Positions 33,993-45,900 are shown, counted from the stretch's first letter. The stretch is 64,000 nt of DNA from Chryseobacterium sp. POL2 (GCF_011058315.1 NZ_CP049298.1:1550001-1614000); one strand, 5' to 3'. A program made the numbers and translations. Notes: generated from the sequence alone by a model not told the origin.

Positions 33993-35699
33993 ATGAATAC
34001 AGTTCAGCCTCAATCTAAGCATCCTAAAGGATTATGGGTATTGTTTAGTACGGAAATGTGGGAACGTTTCAATTTCTATGGAATGCGAGCGATCCTTACT
34101 TTATTTATGGTAAATTCTTTAATGCTTGGCGAGTCCAATGCTTCAATTATTTACGGTGGATTTTTAGCATTATGCTATTTAACACCACTTTTAGGTGGTT
34201 TCATTGCAGATAAATATTTAGGAAATCGTTACTGCATTATTCTAGGTGGAAGTTTGATGGCTATTGGACAATTTTTATTATTCTACAGTGCTCTTACTTT
34301 TGACAGTAGCTTAGAATCTTCAAAAATGATTTTCTGGCTTGGTTTATTAGTAATAGTATTTGGTAACGGATTCTTCAAACCGAATATTTCGTCAATGGTA
34401 GGAAGTTTATATCCTGCTGAAGAAAAAACCAAACTAGATTCAGCATTTACCATTTTCTATATGGGAATTAACATTGGTGCATTATTAAGTCAGTATTTCG
34501 TTCCCCTTATTGCCGACGTGGTAGTGGATGAAAAAAGAGATGTTCACGCTTTCAAATGGGGATACCTTATTGCGGGTATTGCTATGGTATTGGGAACACT
34601 AATCTTTATGTTCTTTAAGAACAAATATGTGGTTGATCCGCAAGGAAATCCCATTGGAGGACTTCCTAAAAAATCAAAATTGGAAATTACTGATGAAGAT
34701 CAAGCAAAATTTACAACTGCTTCTTTAACTGGGATTGGAGTTTTATTCTTAGTTTTATTTTTCACATTCAGATATTTCTCAGTTGGAGAATTTGGTTTTA
34801 GTAACTTTGAAATTGGAACTTTGGTAAAAGGAATTATCTACCCAATAATTTATTCATCAGGTATTTCTTTAGCTTTATTGATTTTAATGGATAAGAAACT
34901 AACTAAAATTGAAACACAACGTATTTTAGTAATCTATATAGTTTCATTCTTTATTATTTTCTTCTGGGCAGCTTTTGAGCAAGCTGGATCTTCATTGACA
35001 TTTATTGCAGATAACCAAACAGATAGAAATATTTTCGGATGGGAAATGCCCCCTTCAATGGTACAAATTTTTAATGGGATTTTCGTGGTTATGCTTGCTG
35101 TTCCTTTTTCTATGATTTGGGATAAATTGAGAGCAAACGGAAAAGAACCAGCTTCACCACTAAAACAAGCTTTTGGTCTTTTGATTATGGCTTTAGCATA
35201 TTTCATCATTGCTCACAATGTAAAAGATTTAGGGAATAGTGGATTGCTTGCTATCAAATGGCTAATCCTTCTATATTTCTTACAGACTGTTGGTGAGTTA
35301 TGTCTTTCTCCAATTGGACTTTCTCTAGTTGGTAAACTTTCTCCAAAGCGTTTTGCTTCATTACTATATGGGGTTTTCTTTATTTCCAACGCAGCTGGAT
35401 ATGCATTAGCAGGAACTTTGGGAGCAATTCTACCAGCAACTGGAGATAAGCATAAAAAAGCTGAAGAACTGGGAGTCAATCTACAAGATGTTTTGGATAA
35501 AAAAGTAACACTGACCACACAACAAGCAGAATTGCTTTCAAAGAATCAAATTCCGTTAGAAAATCATTCCTTTGCAGGTTTTGAAATCACGAATTTGTAC
35601 GAATTTTTTATGGTTTTCGTTATTCTTTGTGGTATAGCAGGTGTAATTTTGGCTTTGATTTCTCCAAAACTTAAAAAGATGATGCACGGAGTAGGATAA
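33993..35699 (+). CDS. POT-family peptide/proton symporter 3
   Basis: A third paralogue with FSTEMWERFNFYGMRA, GGFIADKYLGNRYCIILGG, GNGFFKPNISSMVGSLY, FFWAAFEQAGSSLTF and VGELCLSPIGLSLVGKL. It differs in a C-terminal insertion of about 50 residues between the last helices (GDKHKKAEELGVNLQDVLDK...), probably a soluble loop. The ATG at 33993 follows the promoter at 33930-33959. It has its own terminator. Expected role: proton-driven import of di- and tripeptides. Confidence 0.92.
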   Translation: MNTVQPQSKHPKGLWVLFSTEMWERFNFYGMRAILTLFMVNSLMLGESNASIIYGGFLALCYLTPLLGGFIADKYLGNRYCIILGGSLMAIGQFLLFYSALTFDSSLESSKMIFWLGLLVIVFGNGFFKPNISSMVGSLYPAEEKTKLDSAFTIFYMGINIGALLSQYFVPLIADVVVDEKRDVHAFKWGYLIAGIAMVLGTLIFMFFKNKYVVDPQGNPIGGLPKKSKLEITDEDQAKFTTASLTGIGVLFLVLFFTFRYFSVGEFGFSNFEIGTLVKGIIYPIIYSSGISLALLILMDKKLTKIETQRILVIYIVSFFIIFFWAAFEQAGSSLTFIADNQTDRNIFGWEMPPSMVQIFNGIFVVMLAVPFSMIWDKLRANGKEPASPLKQAFGLLIMALAYFIIAHNVKDLGNSGLLAIKWLILLYFLQTVGELCLSPIGLSLVGKLSPKRFASLLYGVFFISNAAGYALAGTLGAILPATGDKHKKAEELGVNLQDVLDKKVTLTTQQAELLSKNQIPLENHSFAGFEITNLYEFFMVFVILCGIAGVILALISPKLKKMMHGVG

Positions 35700-35711
35700 T
35701 CTAATATTAAA

Positions 35712-35744
35712 TAAAAAAACCTCCGCTTTTCGGAGGTTTTTTTA
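35712..35744 (+). terminator. Terminator after POT 3
   Basis: Perfect arms aaaaaaacctccg (35713-35725) and cggaggttttttt (35731-35743) with a 5-base loop. Confidence 0.9.
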
Positions 35745-35789
35745 TACATTAGCGAAGCTGTTTCATTAGTAGAAGCAGCTTCTTATTTT

Positions 35790-37301
35790 ATGTACACATT
35801 AGAACAAATACAAGATTTTAAAGGAAAGTATCCCAAACAAATTTGGAGTTTATTTTTCTCTGAAATGTGGGAACGTTTTTGCTTCTACGGAATGCGTGGA
35901 ATGCTGGTGTTTTTCATGATTCATCAACTTAACTTTCAGGAAAAAGAAGCCAATTTACAATACGGCGCAACACAAGCTTTTGTGTATGCTTTTACTTTTA
36001 TTGGAGGACTTTTCGCTGATAAAATTTTAGGTTTCCGAAAATCACTTTTCTGGGGTGGATTATTAATGATTGTCGGAAGTGGCTTGTTAGCAACAGATCC
36101 GCACGATTTCTTTTATTTCGGTTTAGCCTTTATCATTATTGGAACAGGCTTTTTCAAACCTAATATTTCCACCATGGTCGGCGAGCTTTACAAAGAAGGC
36201 GATAACAGAACCGATGCTGGATTCTCTCTGTTTTATGCAGGGATTAATCTAGGAGCATTTTTAGGAGGTTACATTTGTGTTGCCATTGGTAAAGGATACA
36301 TGCTTTCTTCGGTTATTGATGAGGCACATCGTTGGAATGTCGCATTCGGGTTGGCAGCTGTGGGGATGTTGGTAAGTCTTATTAATTTTCATTTTACTAA
36401 AAAATCTTTAGGACCTATTGGCCTACAGCCTGGACATCCAGAAGCGATTGTAAAAGCCAAACCACTTCCAAAATGGGCAGAATACGCCGTGTATGCAGGC
36501 ACATTGCTTTTGATTCCGTTAATCCAAGTGATGGTTTCTAAAACAGAATACACCGATTATTTCATGTACATCATTGGTCCAGCAACTTTAGTCTATTTAT
36601 TCTACGAGATGTCAAAAGTTTCGGTTGCAGAACGTAAAAAACTGATTGCTGCTTTGGTATTCATTATTTTCTCGATTGTTTTTTGGGGAATCTATGAACA
36701 AAGTGGAGGCTCACTAAGCATCTTTGCCGCAAAGAATCTAAATGATTCTTTATTAGGATTAACAGTTGATCCCAACGGCGTCAATAACTCTGGAGGCGCA
36801 TTTTTCATTATTCTTTTAGCACCTTTATTTGGATTGTTATGGATTTGGTTAGGAAAACGAAAATTAGAACCCAATACGATTATTAAATTTGGTTTAGGAT
36901 TTATCTTTCTAGGCTTGGGTTATTATGTTTTGTTTGCAACACGATTTTTTGCAACAGACGGCGTGTCGTCTTTAGATATTTTCACAACAGCTTTGCTTGT
37001 TATCACCATTGGAGAGCTCTGCTTATCACCCATTGGTTTATCCATTATGACCAAACTTTCACCTGCAAAACTTCAAGGAATTATGATGGGAATGTGGTTT
37101 TTAGCATCTGCTTATGGACAATATGTTGCGGGACTAATTGGTGCAAATATGGCTGAAGCCAGAGAAAATGCAGATGCAGCAGAATCATTATTAACTTATA
37201 CAGATGGTTACAAACAATTGGGCGTCTATGCGTTAATTGCTGGTGTGGTATTAATTTTGATATCTCCTCTTATTAAAAAATTAATGCAAGAAGTGAAATA
37301 A
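35790..37301 (+). CDS. POT-family peptide/proton symporter 4
   Basis: The fourth and shortest copy (503 residues). The motif FSEMWERFCFYGMRG lies near residue 24, and GGLFADKILGFRKSLFWGG, GTGFFKPNISTMVGELYKEG, WGIYEQSGGSLSIFA and IGELCLSPIGLSIMTKL follow. It lacks the large insertions of copies 1 and 3. The role is again di/tripeptide import. No terminator separates it clearly from the thioredoxin-like gene 32 bases downstream, so these two may be co-transcribed. Confidence 0.92.
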   Translation: MYTLEQIQDFKGKYPKQIWSLFFSEMWERFCFYGMRGMLVFFMIHQLNFQEKEANLQYGATQAFVYAFTFIGGLFADKILGFRKSLFWGGLLMIVGSGLLATDPHDFFYFGLAFIIIGTGFFKPNISTMVGELYKEGDNRTDAGFSLFYAGINLGAFLGGYICVAIGKGYMLSSVIDEAHRWNVAFGLAAVGMLVSLINFHFTKKSLGPIGLQPGHPEAIVKAKPLPKWAEYAVYAGTLLLIPLIQVMVSKTEYTDYFMYIIGPATLVYLFYEMSKVSVAERKKLIAALVFIIFSIVFWGIYEQSGGSLSIFAAKNLNDSLLGLTVDPNGVNNSGGAFFIILLAPLFGLLWIWLGKRKLEPNTIIKFGLGFIFLGLGYYVLFATRFFATDGVSSLDIFTTALLVITIGELCLSPIGLSIMTKLSPAKLQGIMMGMWFLASAYGQYVAGLIGANMAEARENADAAESLLTYTDGYKQLGVYALIAGVVLILISPLIKKLMQEVK

Positions 37302-37333
37302 TATTTTTCTATTTCTTCATAAAACCTATACAG

Positions 37334-37858
37334 ATGATGAAGATTTTTTTCCAAGTACTTTTTATACTAATGTCTAATTTTTCCTTTGCACAAGTACATT
37401 GGATGACAATTGGCGAAGCTTTAGAAGCTCAAAAAAAAGTCCCGAAAAAAATCTTCATCTCTTTTACAGAAAGCAATTGTGATACTTGTCTAAAGATGGA
37501 AAACCAAACTTTTGAAAATCCTATTATTGCTAAAATTATTTCTGAAAACTTTTATCCTGTCAAATTTTTTACAGATAGCAAAGAAAAAGTCAACTTCCAT
37601 GGTCGTATCTTCGAATGGAAAGATAGTCTGAAATCTACCCTCCATCCTTTTGCAAAGTATATGAACATTTCTAAAGTGCCCGCATTAATATTTTTGGATG
37701 AACAATCTTCGCCAATTACCAGCCTTATGGGCGCTTTGTCTGCAAAAGATGTTGAGCCTTATTTCTCTATGATTACCTCGCAGAATTATAAAAATATAAA
37801 GACGCGTCAGCAATGGGATGATTATCAACGAAAATTCAGGTCTAAAATAAAAGATTAA
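37334..37858 (+). CDS. Secreted thioredoxin-like protein
   Basis: The 174 residues have a signal peptide ending FSFAQ, then a thioredoxin fold. The redox motif CDTC lies in TESNCDTCLKMENQTF (about residue 50) and the cis-Pro loop is SKVPALIFLDE. This looks like the DUF255/thioredoxin_7 group of periplasmic proteins. Its substrate is unknown. It ends at a hairpin before the GC-rich intergenic element. Position next to the peptide-import module may be chance or may serve folding of exported enzymes. Confidence 0.8.
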   Translation: MMKIFFQVLFILMSNFSFAQVHWMTIGEALEAQKKVPKKIFISFTESNCDTCLKMENQTFENPIIAKIISENFYPVKFFTDSKEKVNFHGRIFEWKDSLKSTLHPFAKYMNISKVPALIFLDEQSSPITSLMGALSAKDVEPYFSMITSQNYKNIKTRQQWDDYQRKFRSKIKD

Positions 37859-37866
37859 AAAATTAT

Positions 37867-37897
37867 AAAAGCTTCATGTGTGCGAGGCTTTTTTCTT
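37867..37897 (+). terminator. Terminator after the thioredoxin-like gene
   Basis: Arms aaaagcttc (37867-37875) and gaggctttt (37884-37892) with one G-U, then further Ts. Confidence 0.75.
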
Positions 37898-37920
37898 TTG
37901 ATTGTATTAATCTCTTACTA

Positions 37921-38091
37921 TATGCGTGAGGGGGAAGCGCATTGTTGGAGCTCGTTTTTTTGAGGTGTCAGCGGAGCGGAGCTCCGCTGACACCTCAAAA
38001 AAACAGCGACTGCGCGAAGACCGACGCAAGGTGACGCGTTGCGCGCGAACGAAGTGAGCGCGTTAACAAGTCTCCGTAGCGGCACGCCCAA
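37921..38091. repeat. GC-rich intergenic element with a perfect 24-bp hairpin
   Basis: Within an AT-rich background this ~170-base stretch is strikingly GC-rich. Its core is a perfect inverted repeat: arms 37954-37977 and 37981-38004 (GAGGTGTCAGCGGAGC plus flanking T7/A7) around the loop GGA. A second, imperfect palindrome with gcgcgc/gcgcg lies at about 38037-38067, and the element ends ggcacgccc. It lies between two terminators and encodes no ORF I can support. It resembles dispersed intergenic GC-rich repeats of Chryseobacterium-group genomes, but copy number cannot be seen here. Confidence 0.6.
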
Positions 38092-38094
38092 AAT

Positions 38095-38129
38095 AAAAAA
38101 GTCCTGACTCTACTAAGAGTCAGGACTTT
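38095..38129 (-). terminator. Terminator of the rpoBC-DUF3467 operon
   Basis: Arms gtcctgactc (38101-38110) and gagtcaggac (38117-38126) are perfect. On the minus strand the hairpin is followed by six Ts. Confidence 0.9.
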
Positions 38130-38148
38130 GCGTATGTTAAGAAAAATC

Positions 38149-38454
38149 TTAAGCTTGTACGTTGTTACCTCCTAATACGAAAGGCTCAACTTCTTTGATT
38201 TCTCCAAATTGTTGCTCGTAGTTAGCTACGTTTTGTTGAAGAGCAGCCAATACTCTCTTAGCGTGAAGAGGTGCAAGGATAACTCTTGATCTTACGTTAG
38301 CTTGTTGTACACCTGGCATTAATTGAATGAAGTCTACAACGAACTCTGATGGCGAATGGTTAACTAGTGCAAGGTTACAATATACGCCTGCAGCGATCAT
38401 TTCGTTCAATTGGATGTTGATGTTGTTAGGATCTTGGTTTTGATTGTTGTCCAT
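38149..38454 (-). CDS. DUF3467 domain protein
   Basis: A 101-residue protein with an Asn/Gln-rich start and the DUF3467 core: MIAAGVYCNLALVNHSPSEFVVDF, QLMPGVQQANVRSRVILAPLHAKRVLAALQQN. In Bacteroidetes it commonly follows rpoC as it does here. The function is unknown. It lies 86 bases after rpoC, with the heptad inverted repeat in the gap, and ends at the strong terminator. Confidence 0.88.
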   Translation of the reverse strand: MDNNQNQDPNNINIQLNEMIAAGVYCNLALVNHSPSEFVVDFIQLMPGVQQANVRSRVILAPLHAKRVLAALQQNVANYEQQFGEIKEVEPFVLGGNNVQA

Positions 38455-38477
38455 TTTTAATTATTTTGTTTTTAAAA

Positions 38478-38534
38478 TTTGAAATTTGAGATGGTGAAAA
38501 TAGGAAAATAATTTCGAATCTCAAATTTCAAATA
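38478..38534. repeat. 16-bp inverted repeat between rpoC and the DUF3467 gene
   Basis: Arms 38478-38493 (ATTTGAAATTTGAGAT) and 38519-38534 (ATCTCAAATTTCAAAT) are perfect reverse complements with a 25-base loop. The arms are made of 7-base units of the AAATTTG family also seen beside rpoB. There is no T run, so it is not a typical terminator. Confidence 0.8.
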
Positions 38535-38540
38535 GTGAAT

Positions 38541-41500
38541 TTAGTTAATATCTTCGAATTCTTTGGTAGAACCTACGATAACATTTTGATACTCTTTAAG
38601 ACCTGTACCAGCAGGGATTCTGTGACCAACGATAACGTTTTCTTTCAGACCGCCTAAGAAGTCTACTTTACCTGACACAGCTGCCTCGTTAAGTACCTTC
38701 GTCGTTTCCTGGAAGGATGCTGCAGACATGAAGGATTTCGTCTGTAAGGCTGCTCTTGTAATACCTTGTAATACTGGAGTTGCTGTTGCAGGAAGTGCTT
38801 CTCTAACTTGTACTAGAGCTAGGTCTTCACGCTTCAACTTAGAGTTTTCGTCACGAAGTTCTCTTGCTGTAATCATCTGACCTGGTTTCAAGTCTTTAGA
38901 ATCTCCAGCATCAACAACTACTTTAAGACCAAATACTCTGTTGTTTTCTTCTAAGAAGTCGTATTTGTGCTCAAGTGCAGCTTCTAGGAACTGTGTATCT
39001 CCACCATCTACGATTGATACTTTTGTCATCATCTGACGAACGATAATCTCGAAGTGTTTGTCATCGATTTTTACACCTTGTAAACGGTAAACTTCTTGGA
39101 TCTCGTTTACTAAGTATTCTTGTACCGCAGTTGGTCCTTTAATGTGAAGGATATCGTCTGGCGTAACAGATCCGTCTGACAACGGTGATCCTGCCGTAAC
39201 GAAGTCATTTTCCTGAACCAAAATTTGATTAGAAAGTTTCACCAAGTATTTCTTGATTTCACCAGTTTTGGCTTCTACAACCAATTCTCGGTTACCTCTC
39301 TTAATCTTACCGTAAGATACTACACCATCGATTTCTGTAACAACCGCTGGGTTGGATGGATTACGAGCTTCGAATAATTCGGTAACTCTTGGAAGACCTC
39401 CTGTGATATCCCCTGCTTTAGCAGATTTTCTTGGGATTTTAACCAAGACTTTACCAGACTTAATTTTTTCACCATCGTTAACCATAAGGTGAGCACCTAC
39501 TGGAAGGTTATATGCTTTTTGCTCAACACCTTTGGAGTCTACCACTTTAAGCGTTGGTACTGCTTTTTTGTTTCTTGATTCAGAGATAACTTTTTCTTCG
39601 AAACCAGTTTGTTCATCGATTTCCAATTGGAAAGAAACCCCTTGGACAATATCTTCGTATTCTACCTTACCTGCTGTTTCTGCAATAATAACGGCGTTAT
39701 ATGGATCCCATTTAGCGATCAATGTACCTTTAGCAACTTTCTCGCCTGGTTTCACTGCAAGAGATGAACCGTAAGGAATGTTAGCTACCATGATTGGCGT
39801 ACGCGCTTCATTATCCATTACCAAACGGAATTCTGTTGAACGTGATACAACGATGTTTGCTATATTTCCGTTTTCATCTTCCGATTGAATCGTTCTAACT
39901 TCGTCCATTTCAACAATACCGTCTCTCTTAGCTACGATAGATGGATTCTCTGAAATGTTACCTGCAGTCCCCCCTTGGTGGAAAGTTCTTAGGGTTAACT
40001 GTGTACCAGGCTCACCAATAGATTGCGCCGCAATAACACCAACAGCTTCACCCATGTGAATCATCTTACCTGTTGCTAAGTTTCTACCGTAACATTTAGC
40101 ACAGATACCTTTTTTGGCTTCACAAGTCAATGGAGAACGTACTTCTACAGACTCAATACCAGCAGTTTCGATAGCTTTTGCTAATGCTTCGTTAATCAAC
40201 TCACCAGCTTCTGCGATAACTTCATCAGTCTCTGGATCATAAATATCATGAAGAGATACTCTACCTAAAATTCTTTCAGAAATCTTTTCAACAACTTCAT
40301 CATTTTTCTTAAGTGGTGTAACTTCTGTACCTCTAAGTGTTCCACAATCTTCTTCTGTTACGATAACATCTTGTGCAACGTCTACCAAACGACGAGTTAA
40401 GTAACCCGCATCGGCCGTTTTAAGAGCGGTATCCGCAAGACCTTTACGAGCACCGTGGGTAGAGATAAAGTATTCCAAAATCGAAAGGCCTTCTTTAAAG
40501 TTCGCGATAATTGGGTTTTCAATAATCTCTGCACCAACAGAACCTGCTTTTTGTGGTTTTGCCATCAAACCTCTCATCCCTGATAGCTGACGAATCTGTT
40601 CTTTAGAACCCCTTGCACCAGAATCAAGCATCATATATACAGAGTTGAAACCACCTTGGTCGGTTTTCATTCTGCTCATAATCATTTCTGTTAAAGACGC
40701 ATTGGTATTTGTCCAAACGTCAATAACTTGGTTATAACGTTCTGTATCGGTAATAAGACCCATGTTATAGTTAGCCTTAATTTCGTCAACAGATTCGATA
40801 GCCGTAGCAATCATTGTTTTCTTCTCTTCAGGAACTACGATATCCCCTAATGAGAACGAAAGACCTCCTTTGAATGCGTTTGAATAACCTAAGTCTTTCA
40901 TATCATCCAAGAACTTAACCGTCGTCGGGAAATCTGTATCTGCAAGGATTCTACCAATAACATTTCTAAGAGATTTCTTAGTCAACAATTCATCGATATA
41001 ACCAACTTCTTTAGGAACAATTTGATTGAACAAAACTCTACCTACTGTTGTCGGGATAAGTTTTGTAACCAATTCTCCATTTTCTTTAATAGGAAGACGA
41101 CATCTTACTTTAGCATTAAGAGAAACTTGTCCTTCTGCATAAGCGATTTCTACTTCTTCTGGAGAATAGAAAGCAAGACCTTCGCCTTTTACTTTCATGG
41201 TATCTGTAGAGTCTAATTGTTTTGTCATGAAGTAAAGACCCAAAACCATGTCCTGAGAAGGTACCGTAATTGGAGAACCATTCGCAGGGTTTAGGATGTT
41301 TTGAGAACCTAGCATCAATAACTGAGCTTCCAAAATTGCTTCTGGACCTAAAGGTAAGTGTACCGCCATCTGGTCACCATCGAAATCGGCGTTGAATGCC
41401 GTTGTTACCAATGGGTGAAGTTGGATTGCTTTACCTTCGATCATCTTAGGCTGGAAAGCTTGGATACCCAAACGGTGAAGCGTAGGTGCTCTGTTCAAAA

Positions 41501-42806
41501 GAACTGGGTGACCTTTCATCACGTTTTCTAGGATATCATACACTACAGGCTCTTTTCTATCGATGATTCTTTTAGCAGATTTTACAGTTTTTACAATACC
41601 TCTTTCAATTAGTTTTCTAATAATAAATGGTTTGTAAAGTTCTGCTGCCATATCTTTTGGAAGACCACACTCGTGTAACTGAAGGCTTGGACCTACAACA
41701 ATTACCGAACGAGCTGAGTAGTCAACACGCTTACCTAATAAGTTTTGACGGAAACGACCTTGTTTACCTTTCAATGAATCTGAAAGAGATTTCAATGGTC
41801 TGTTAGATTCCGATTTAACAGCAGAAGATTTTCTTGTGTTATCGAATAATGAATCTACAGATTCTTGAAGCATACGCTTTTCGTTTCTCAAGATTACTTC
41901 AGGAGCTTTAATCTCCAATAATCTCTTAAGACGGTTGTTTCTGATGATTACACGACGGTAAAGGTCATTCAAATCTGAAGTTGCAAAACGTCCTCCATCC
42001 AACGGAACTAATGGTCTTAGTTCTGGTGGTATAACTGGAAGTACACGCATTACCATCCACTCTGGACGGTTGATCATTCTTGTATTAGCACCTCTAAGAG
42101 CTTCAACAACATTTAATCTTTTAAGAGCTTCGGTTCTTCTTTGTTTTGAACCTTCGTTGTGCGCTTTGTGACGAAGATCGAAAGACAATGCGTCAAGATC
42201 GATTCTTTTCAACAATTCTTCAACCGCTTCTGCACCCATTTTAGCAACAAATTTGTTAGGGTCAGAATCGTCAAGATATTGGTTCTCGATTGGAAGTGTT
42301 TCCAAAACATCTAGATATTCTTCTTCTGTTAGGAATTCTTTGTCGTCGAAGTCTGAACCGTCTGCTTTCTTCGCAATACCTTGTTGAATAACAACATATC
42401 TTTCATAATAGATAATCATATCTAATTTCTTAGACGGAATACCTAATAAATAACCTATTTTGTTCGGTAAAGAACGGAAATACCAAATATGAGCTACTGG
42501 AACAACTAATCCGATATGTCCGATACGCTCACGTCTTACTTTTTTCTCAGTAACTTCTACTCCACAACGGTCACAAACGATACCTTTATAACGGATACGT
42601 TTGTATTTTCCACAAGCACATTCGTAGTCTTTTACTGGACCAAAGATTTTTTCACAAAACAAACCATCTCTTTCTGGCTTATGTGTTCTGTAGTTAATAG
42701 TTTCCGGTTTTAGAACTTCTCCTCTCGATTCTTGTAGAATAGATTCTGGTGAAGCTAAACCGATGGTGATTTTATTAAATCTACTTGATTTATTTTTATT
42801 TGACAT
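38541..42806 (-). CDS. rpoC: RNA polymerase beta' subunit
   Basis: The catalytic large subunit of RNA polymerase, 1421 residues. The N-terminal zinc ribbon has four cysteines ([20 protein letters not shown]). The active-site motif [12 protein letters not shown] binds the catalytic Mg. The second zinc site (CGTLRGTEV... [13 protein letters not shown]) and the trigger-loop region are present. It starts 129 bases after rpoB, with AT-rich heptad repeats in the gap. The length is typical for Bacteroidetes. Confidence 0.99.
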   Translation of the reverse strand: MSNKNKSSRFNKITIGLASPESILQESRGEVLKPETINYRTHKPERDGLFCEKIFGPVKDYECACGKYKRIRYKGIVCDRCGVEVTEKKVRRERIGHIGLVVPVAHIWYFRSLPNKIGYLLGIPSKKLDMIIYYERYVVIQQGIAKKADGSDFDDKEFLTEEEYLDVLETLPIENQYLDDSDPNKFVAKMGAEAVEELLKRIDLDALSFDLRHKAHNEGSKQRRTEALKRLNVVEALRGANTRMINRPEWMVMRVLPVIPPELRPLVPLDGGRFATSDLNDLYRRVIIRNNRLKRLLEIKAPEVILRNEKRMLQESVDSLFDNTRKSSAVKSESNRPLKSLSDSLKGKQGRFRQNLLGKRVDYSARSVIVVGPSLQLHECGLPKDMAAELYKPFIIRKLIERGIVKTVKSAKRIIDRKEPVVYDILENVMKGHPVLLNRAPTLHRLGIQAFQPKMIEGKAIQLHPLVTTAFNADFDGDQMAVHLPLGPEAILEAQLLMLGSQNILNPANGSPITVPSQDMVLGLYFMTKQLDSTDTMKVKGEGLAFYSPEEVEIAYAEGQVSLNAKVRCRLPIKENGELVTKLIPTTVGRVLFNQIVPKEVGYIDELLTKKSLRNVIGRILADTDFPTTVKFLDDMKDLGYSNAFKGGLSFSLGDIVVPEEKKTMIATAIESVDEIKANYNMGLITDTERYNQVIDVWTNTNASLTEMIMSRMKTDQGGFNSVYMMLDSGARGSKEQIRQLSGMRGLMAKPQKAGSVGAEIIENPIIANFKEGLSILEYFISTHGARKGLADTALKTADAGYLTRRLVDVAQDVIVTEEDCGTLRGTEVTPLKKNDEVVEKISERILGRVSLHDIYDPETDEVIAEAGELINEALAKAIETAGIESVEVRSPLTCEAKKGICAKCYGRNLATGKMIHMGEAVGVIAAQSIGEPGTQLTLRTFHQGGTAGNISENPSIVAKRDGIVEMDEVRTIQSEDENGNIANIVVSRSTEFRLVMDNEARTPIMVANIPYGSSLAVKPGEKVAKGTLIAKWDPYNAVIIAETAGKVEYEDIVQGVSFQLEIDEQTGFEEKVISESRNKKAVPTLKVVDSKGVEQKAYNLPVGAHLMVNDGEKIKSGKVLVKIPRKSAKAGDITGGLPRVTELFEARNPSNPAVVTEIDGVVSYGKIKRGNRELVVEAKTGEIKKYLVKLSNQILVQENDFVTAGSPLSDGSVTPDDILHIKGPTAVQEYLVNEIQEVYRLQGVKIDDKHFEIIVRQMMTKVSIVDGGDTQFLEAALEHKYDFLEENNRVFGLKVVVDAGDSKDLKPGQMITARELRDENSKLKREDLALVQVREALPATATPVLQGITRAALQTKSFMSAASFQETTKVLNEAAVSGKVDFLGGLKENVIVGHRIPAGTGLKEYQNVIVGSTKEFEDIN

Positions 42807-42813
42807 TGTTTTT

Positions 42814-42913
42814 AAATTTGAGATTTGACATTTGAAATTTGAGATTAATACCTCATAAATTTTTGGTTTGAATTTTTAGTTTGAAATCTGCAAGCAGAAT
42901 TTCAAATTTCAAA
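42814..42913. repeat. Heptanucleotide repeats in the rpoB-rpoC gap
   Basis: Positions 42814-42846 are nearly five tandem 7-base units (AAATTTG, AGATTTG, ACATTTG, AAATTTG, AGATT). Inverse units ATTTCAA occur twice at 42899-42912, so the gap can fold on itself. The same family lies upstream of rpoB and downstream of rpoC. Confidence 0.8.
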
Positions 42914-42934
42914 TAAATTAATTTCAAATGGAAC

Positions 42935-45900
42935 TTATTCCTCAAGTCTTACGTCTAATCCAAGACCTTGCAATTCGTGAAGTAATACGTTGAAAGATTC
43001 CGGAATACCTGGTTCTGGCATTGCTTCTCCTTTCGCGATTGCTTCATACGTTTTCGCTCTACCAATCACGTCATCCGACTTAACTGTCAAGATTTCTCTA
43101 AGGATATTAGATGCACCGAATGCTTCTAATGCCCAAACCTCCATCTCTCCGAAACGCTGACCACCGAATTGCGCTTTACCTCCTAATGGCTGTTGCGTAA
43201 TTAGTGAGTATGGTCCGATAGAACGTGCGTGCATCTTGTCATCAACCATGTGTCCCAGCTTCAACATATAGATTACCCCAACTGTTGCAGGTTGTGTAAA
43301 TCTATCTCCTGTGCCACCATCATATAGGTAAGTATTACCATAAGCTGGAAGTCCTGCTTTTTCTGTGTACTCGGTAATCTGATCAAGCTCTGCACCATCG
43401 AAGATAGGCGTCGCGAATTTCAATCCTAACTTTTGACCGGCCCAACCTAATACAGTTTCATAGATTTGTCCGATGTTCATACGAGAAGGTACCCCAAGTG
43501 GATTCAATACGATATCTACTGGCGTTCCGTCTTCTAAGAACGGCATATCTTCTTCACGAACGATTCTAGATACGATACCTTTGTTACCGTGACGTCCTGC
43601 CATCTTATCACCAACATTAAGTTTACGCTTTTTAGCGATGTAAACTTTAGCCAACTTCATGATACCTGCAGGAAGCTCGTCTCCGATAGAAAGTGCGAAT
43701 TTTTCTCTGTTTTTCACACCTTGGATATCGTTGAATTTAATTTTATAGTTGTGAATTAATTGTTTGATTAATTCGTTTTTGTCAGCATCAACCGTCCAGT
43801 CCGAACCGCTAATGTTAACATAATCCTCAACACTTGTTAAAAGCTTCTGAGTGAATTTAACACCTTTACCGATGACTTCTTCTTCTAGGTCATTTTTAAC
43901 ACCTTGAGATGTTTTTCCTGATACTAAAATGTTAAGTTTTTCGATTAATGTATTTCTTAAATCATCGAATTTCGCTTTGTAAGTATTTTCGATTTCTTCA
44001 AGTTTAATTTTCTCTTCAGATCTTTTCTTTTTGTCTTTGATGTTTCTAGCGAACAACTTCTTGTTGATAACAACTCCTCTAAGAGAAGAATCTGCTTTAA
44101 GAGAAGCATCTTTAACATCCCCCGCTTTATCACCGAAGATGGCACGAAGCAGTTTTTCTTCTGGTGTAGGATCCGACTCACCTTTTGGTGTAATCTTACC
44201 GATCAAAATGTCACCAGGCTTAACTTCTGCACCAATACGGATCATACCGTTTTCGTCAAGGTCTTTAGTAGCCTCTTCAGAAACGTTAGGGATATCTGCT
44301 GTCAGTTCTTCCATACCTAATTTGGTATCACGAACCTCAAGAGAATATTCATCAACGTGGATTGACGTAAACCAGTCCTCACGAACTACTTTCTCATTAA
44401 TCACAATGGCATCCTCGAAGTTGTAACCTTTCCAAGGCATGAAGGCAACTACCAAGTTTCTACCAAGTGCTAATTCACCATTTTCAGTTGCGTAGCCTTC
44501 ACAAAGAACTTGACCTTTCTCTACGACGTCACCGACTCTTACGATTGGCTTCAAAGTAATGGTTGTACTCTGGTTGGTTTTTCTAAACTTAGTTAATTTA
44601 TATGATTTCGTTCCAGAATCGAAAGATACCAAATCTTGATCTTCGTTTCTGTCATATTTAATTGTAATCTTGTTAGCATCAACATACTCCACAGTACCTG
44701 TACCTTCCGCATTGATTAAGATTCTAGAATCTCTAGCAACTTGCTTCTCTAGACCTGTACCCACGATTGGTGCTTGGGCTCTAAGAAGTGGAACAGCCTG
44801 ACGCATCATGTTAGATCCCATCAGCGCACGGTTCGCATCATCATGTTCCAAGAATGGAATTAACGAAGCCGAAATACCAGAAATCTGGTTAGGTGCCACA
44901 TCGATTAGATCAACTTGCTGAGGCTCAACAACTGGATAGTCACCATCTAGACGAGCAATAACTCTTTCTGTAGCGATAGCACCATCATCCTTCATATCTA
45001 CGTTAGCCTGCGCAATTACTTTATCTTCTTCATCTTCAGCATTAAGATAAATTGGAGCGCTATCAAGATCCACTTTTCCGTTTTCTACTTTACGGTAAGG
45101 GGTTTCTATGAAACCTAATTGGTTAATTTTCGCATAGATCCCTAATGAAGAGATCAAACCAATGTTTGGTCCTTCTGGCGTTTCGATAGGACAAATACGA
45201 CCATAGTGCGTATGGTGAACGTCACGAACCTCGAAACCGGCTCTTTCTCTTGATAAACCACCAGGCCCTAATGCAGAAAGTCTACGCTTGTGCGTAATTT
45301 CTGAAAGTGGGTTGGTTTGGTCCATGAACTGAGAAAGCTGGTTGGTACCAAAGAATGAATTGATAACTGATGTCAATGTTTTAGCATTAACAAGATCTAG
45401 CGGTGTAAAAATTTCGTTATCACGAACGTTCATTCTTTCTTTAATTGTTCTTGCAATTCTTGAAAGACCAACACCGAATTGTCCTGACAATTGCTCACCA
45501 ACAGTTTTAATTCTTCTGTTAGATAAGTGGTCAATATCATCAACTTCAGCTTTAGAGTTAACCAACTCGATCAAGTGTTTAACGATAGAGATAATATCTT
45601 CTTTTGTTAAAACCTGAATATCTTCGGCGATGTTAAGACCTAATTTTTTGTTCAATCTGTAACGACCAACTTCACCTAGAGAATAACGTTGCTCTGAGAA
45701 GAATAATTTTTCAATAATTCCTCTTGCTGTTTCCTCATCTGGTGCATCTGCATTACGAAGTTGACGGTAGATATATTCAACCGCTTCTTTCTCTGAGTTA
45801 GTTGGGTCTTTTTGTAATGTATTCTGGATGATTGAGAATTCGTTAGAATTTTCGTTGTGGATTAAGATAGTCTTAACGCCAGATTCCAAAATAATATCAA

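Noticed and set aside
42814-42846. CRISPR array
   Set aside because: The repeats are 7-base AT units in direct tandem without spacers, and no cas genes are near.
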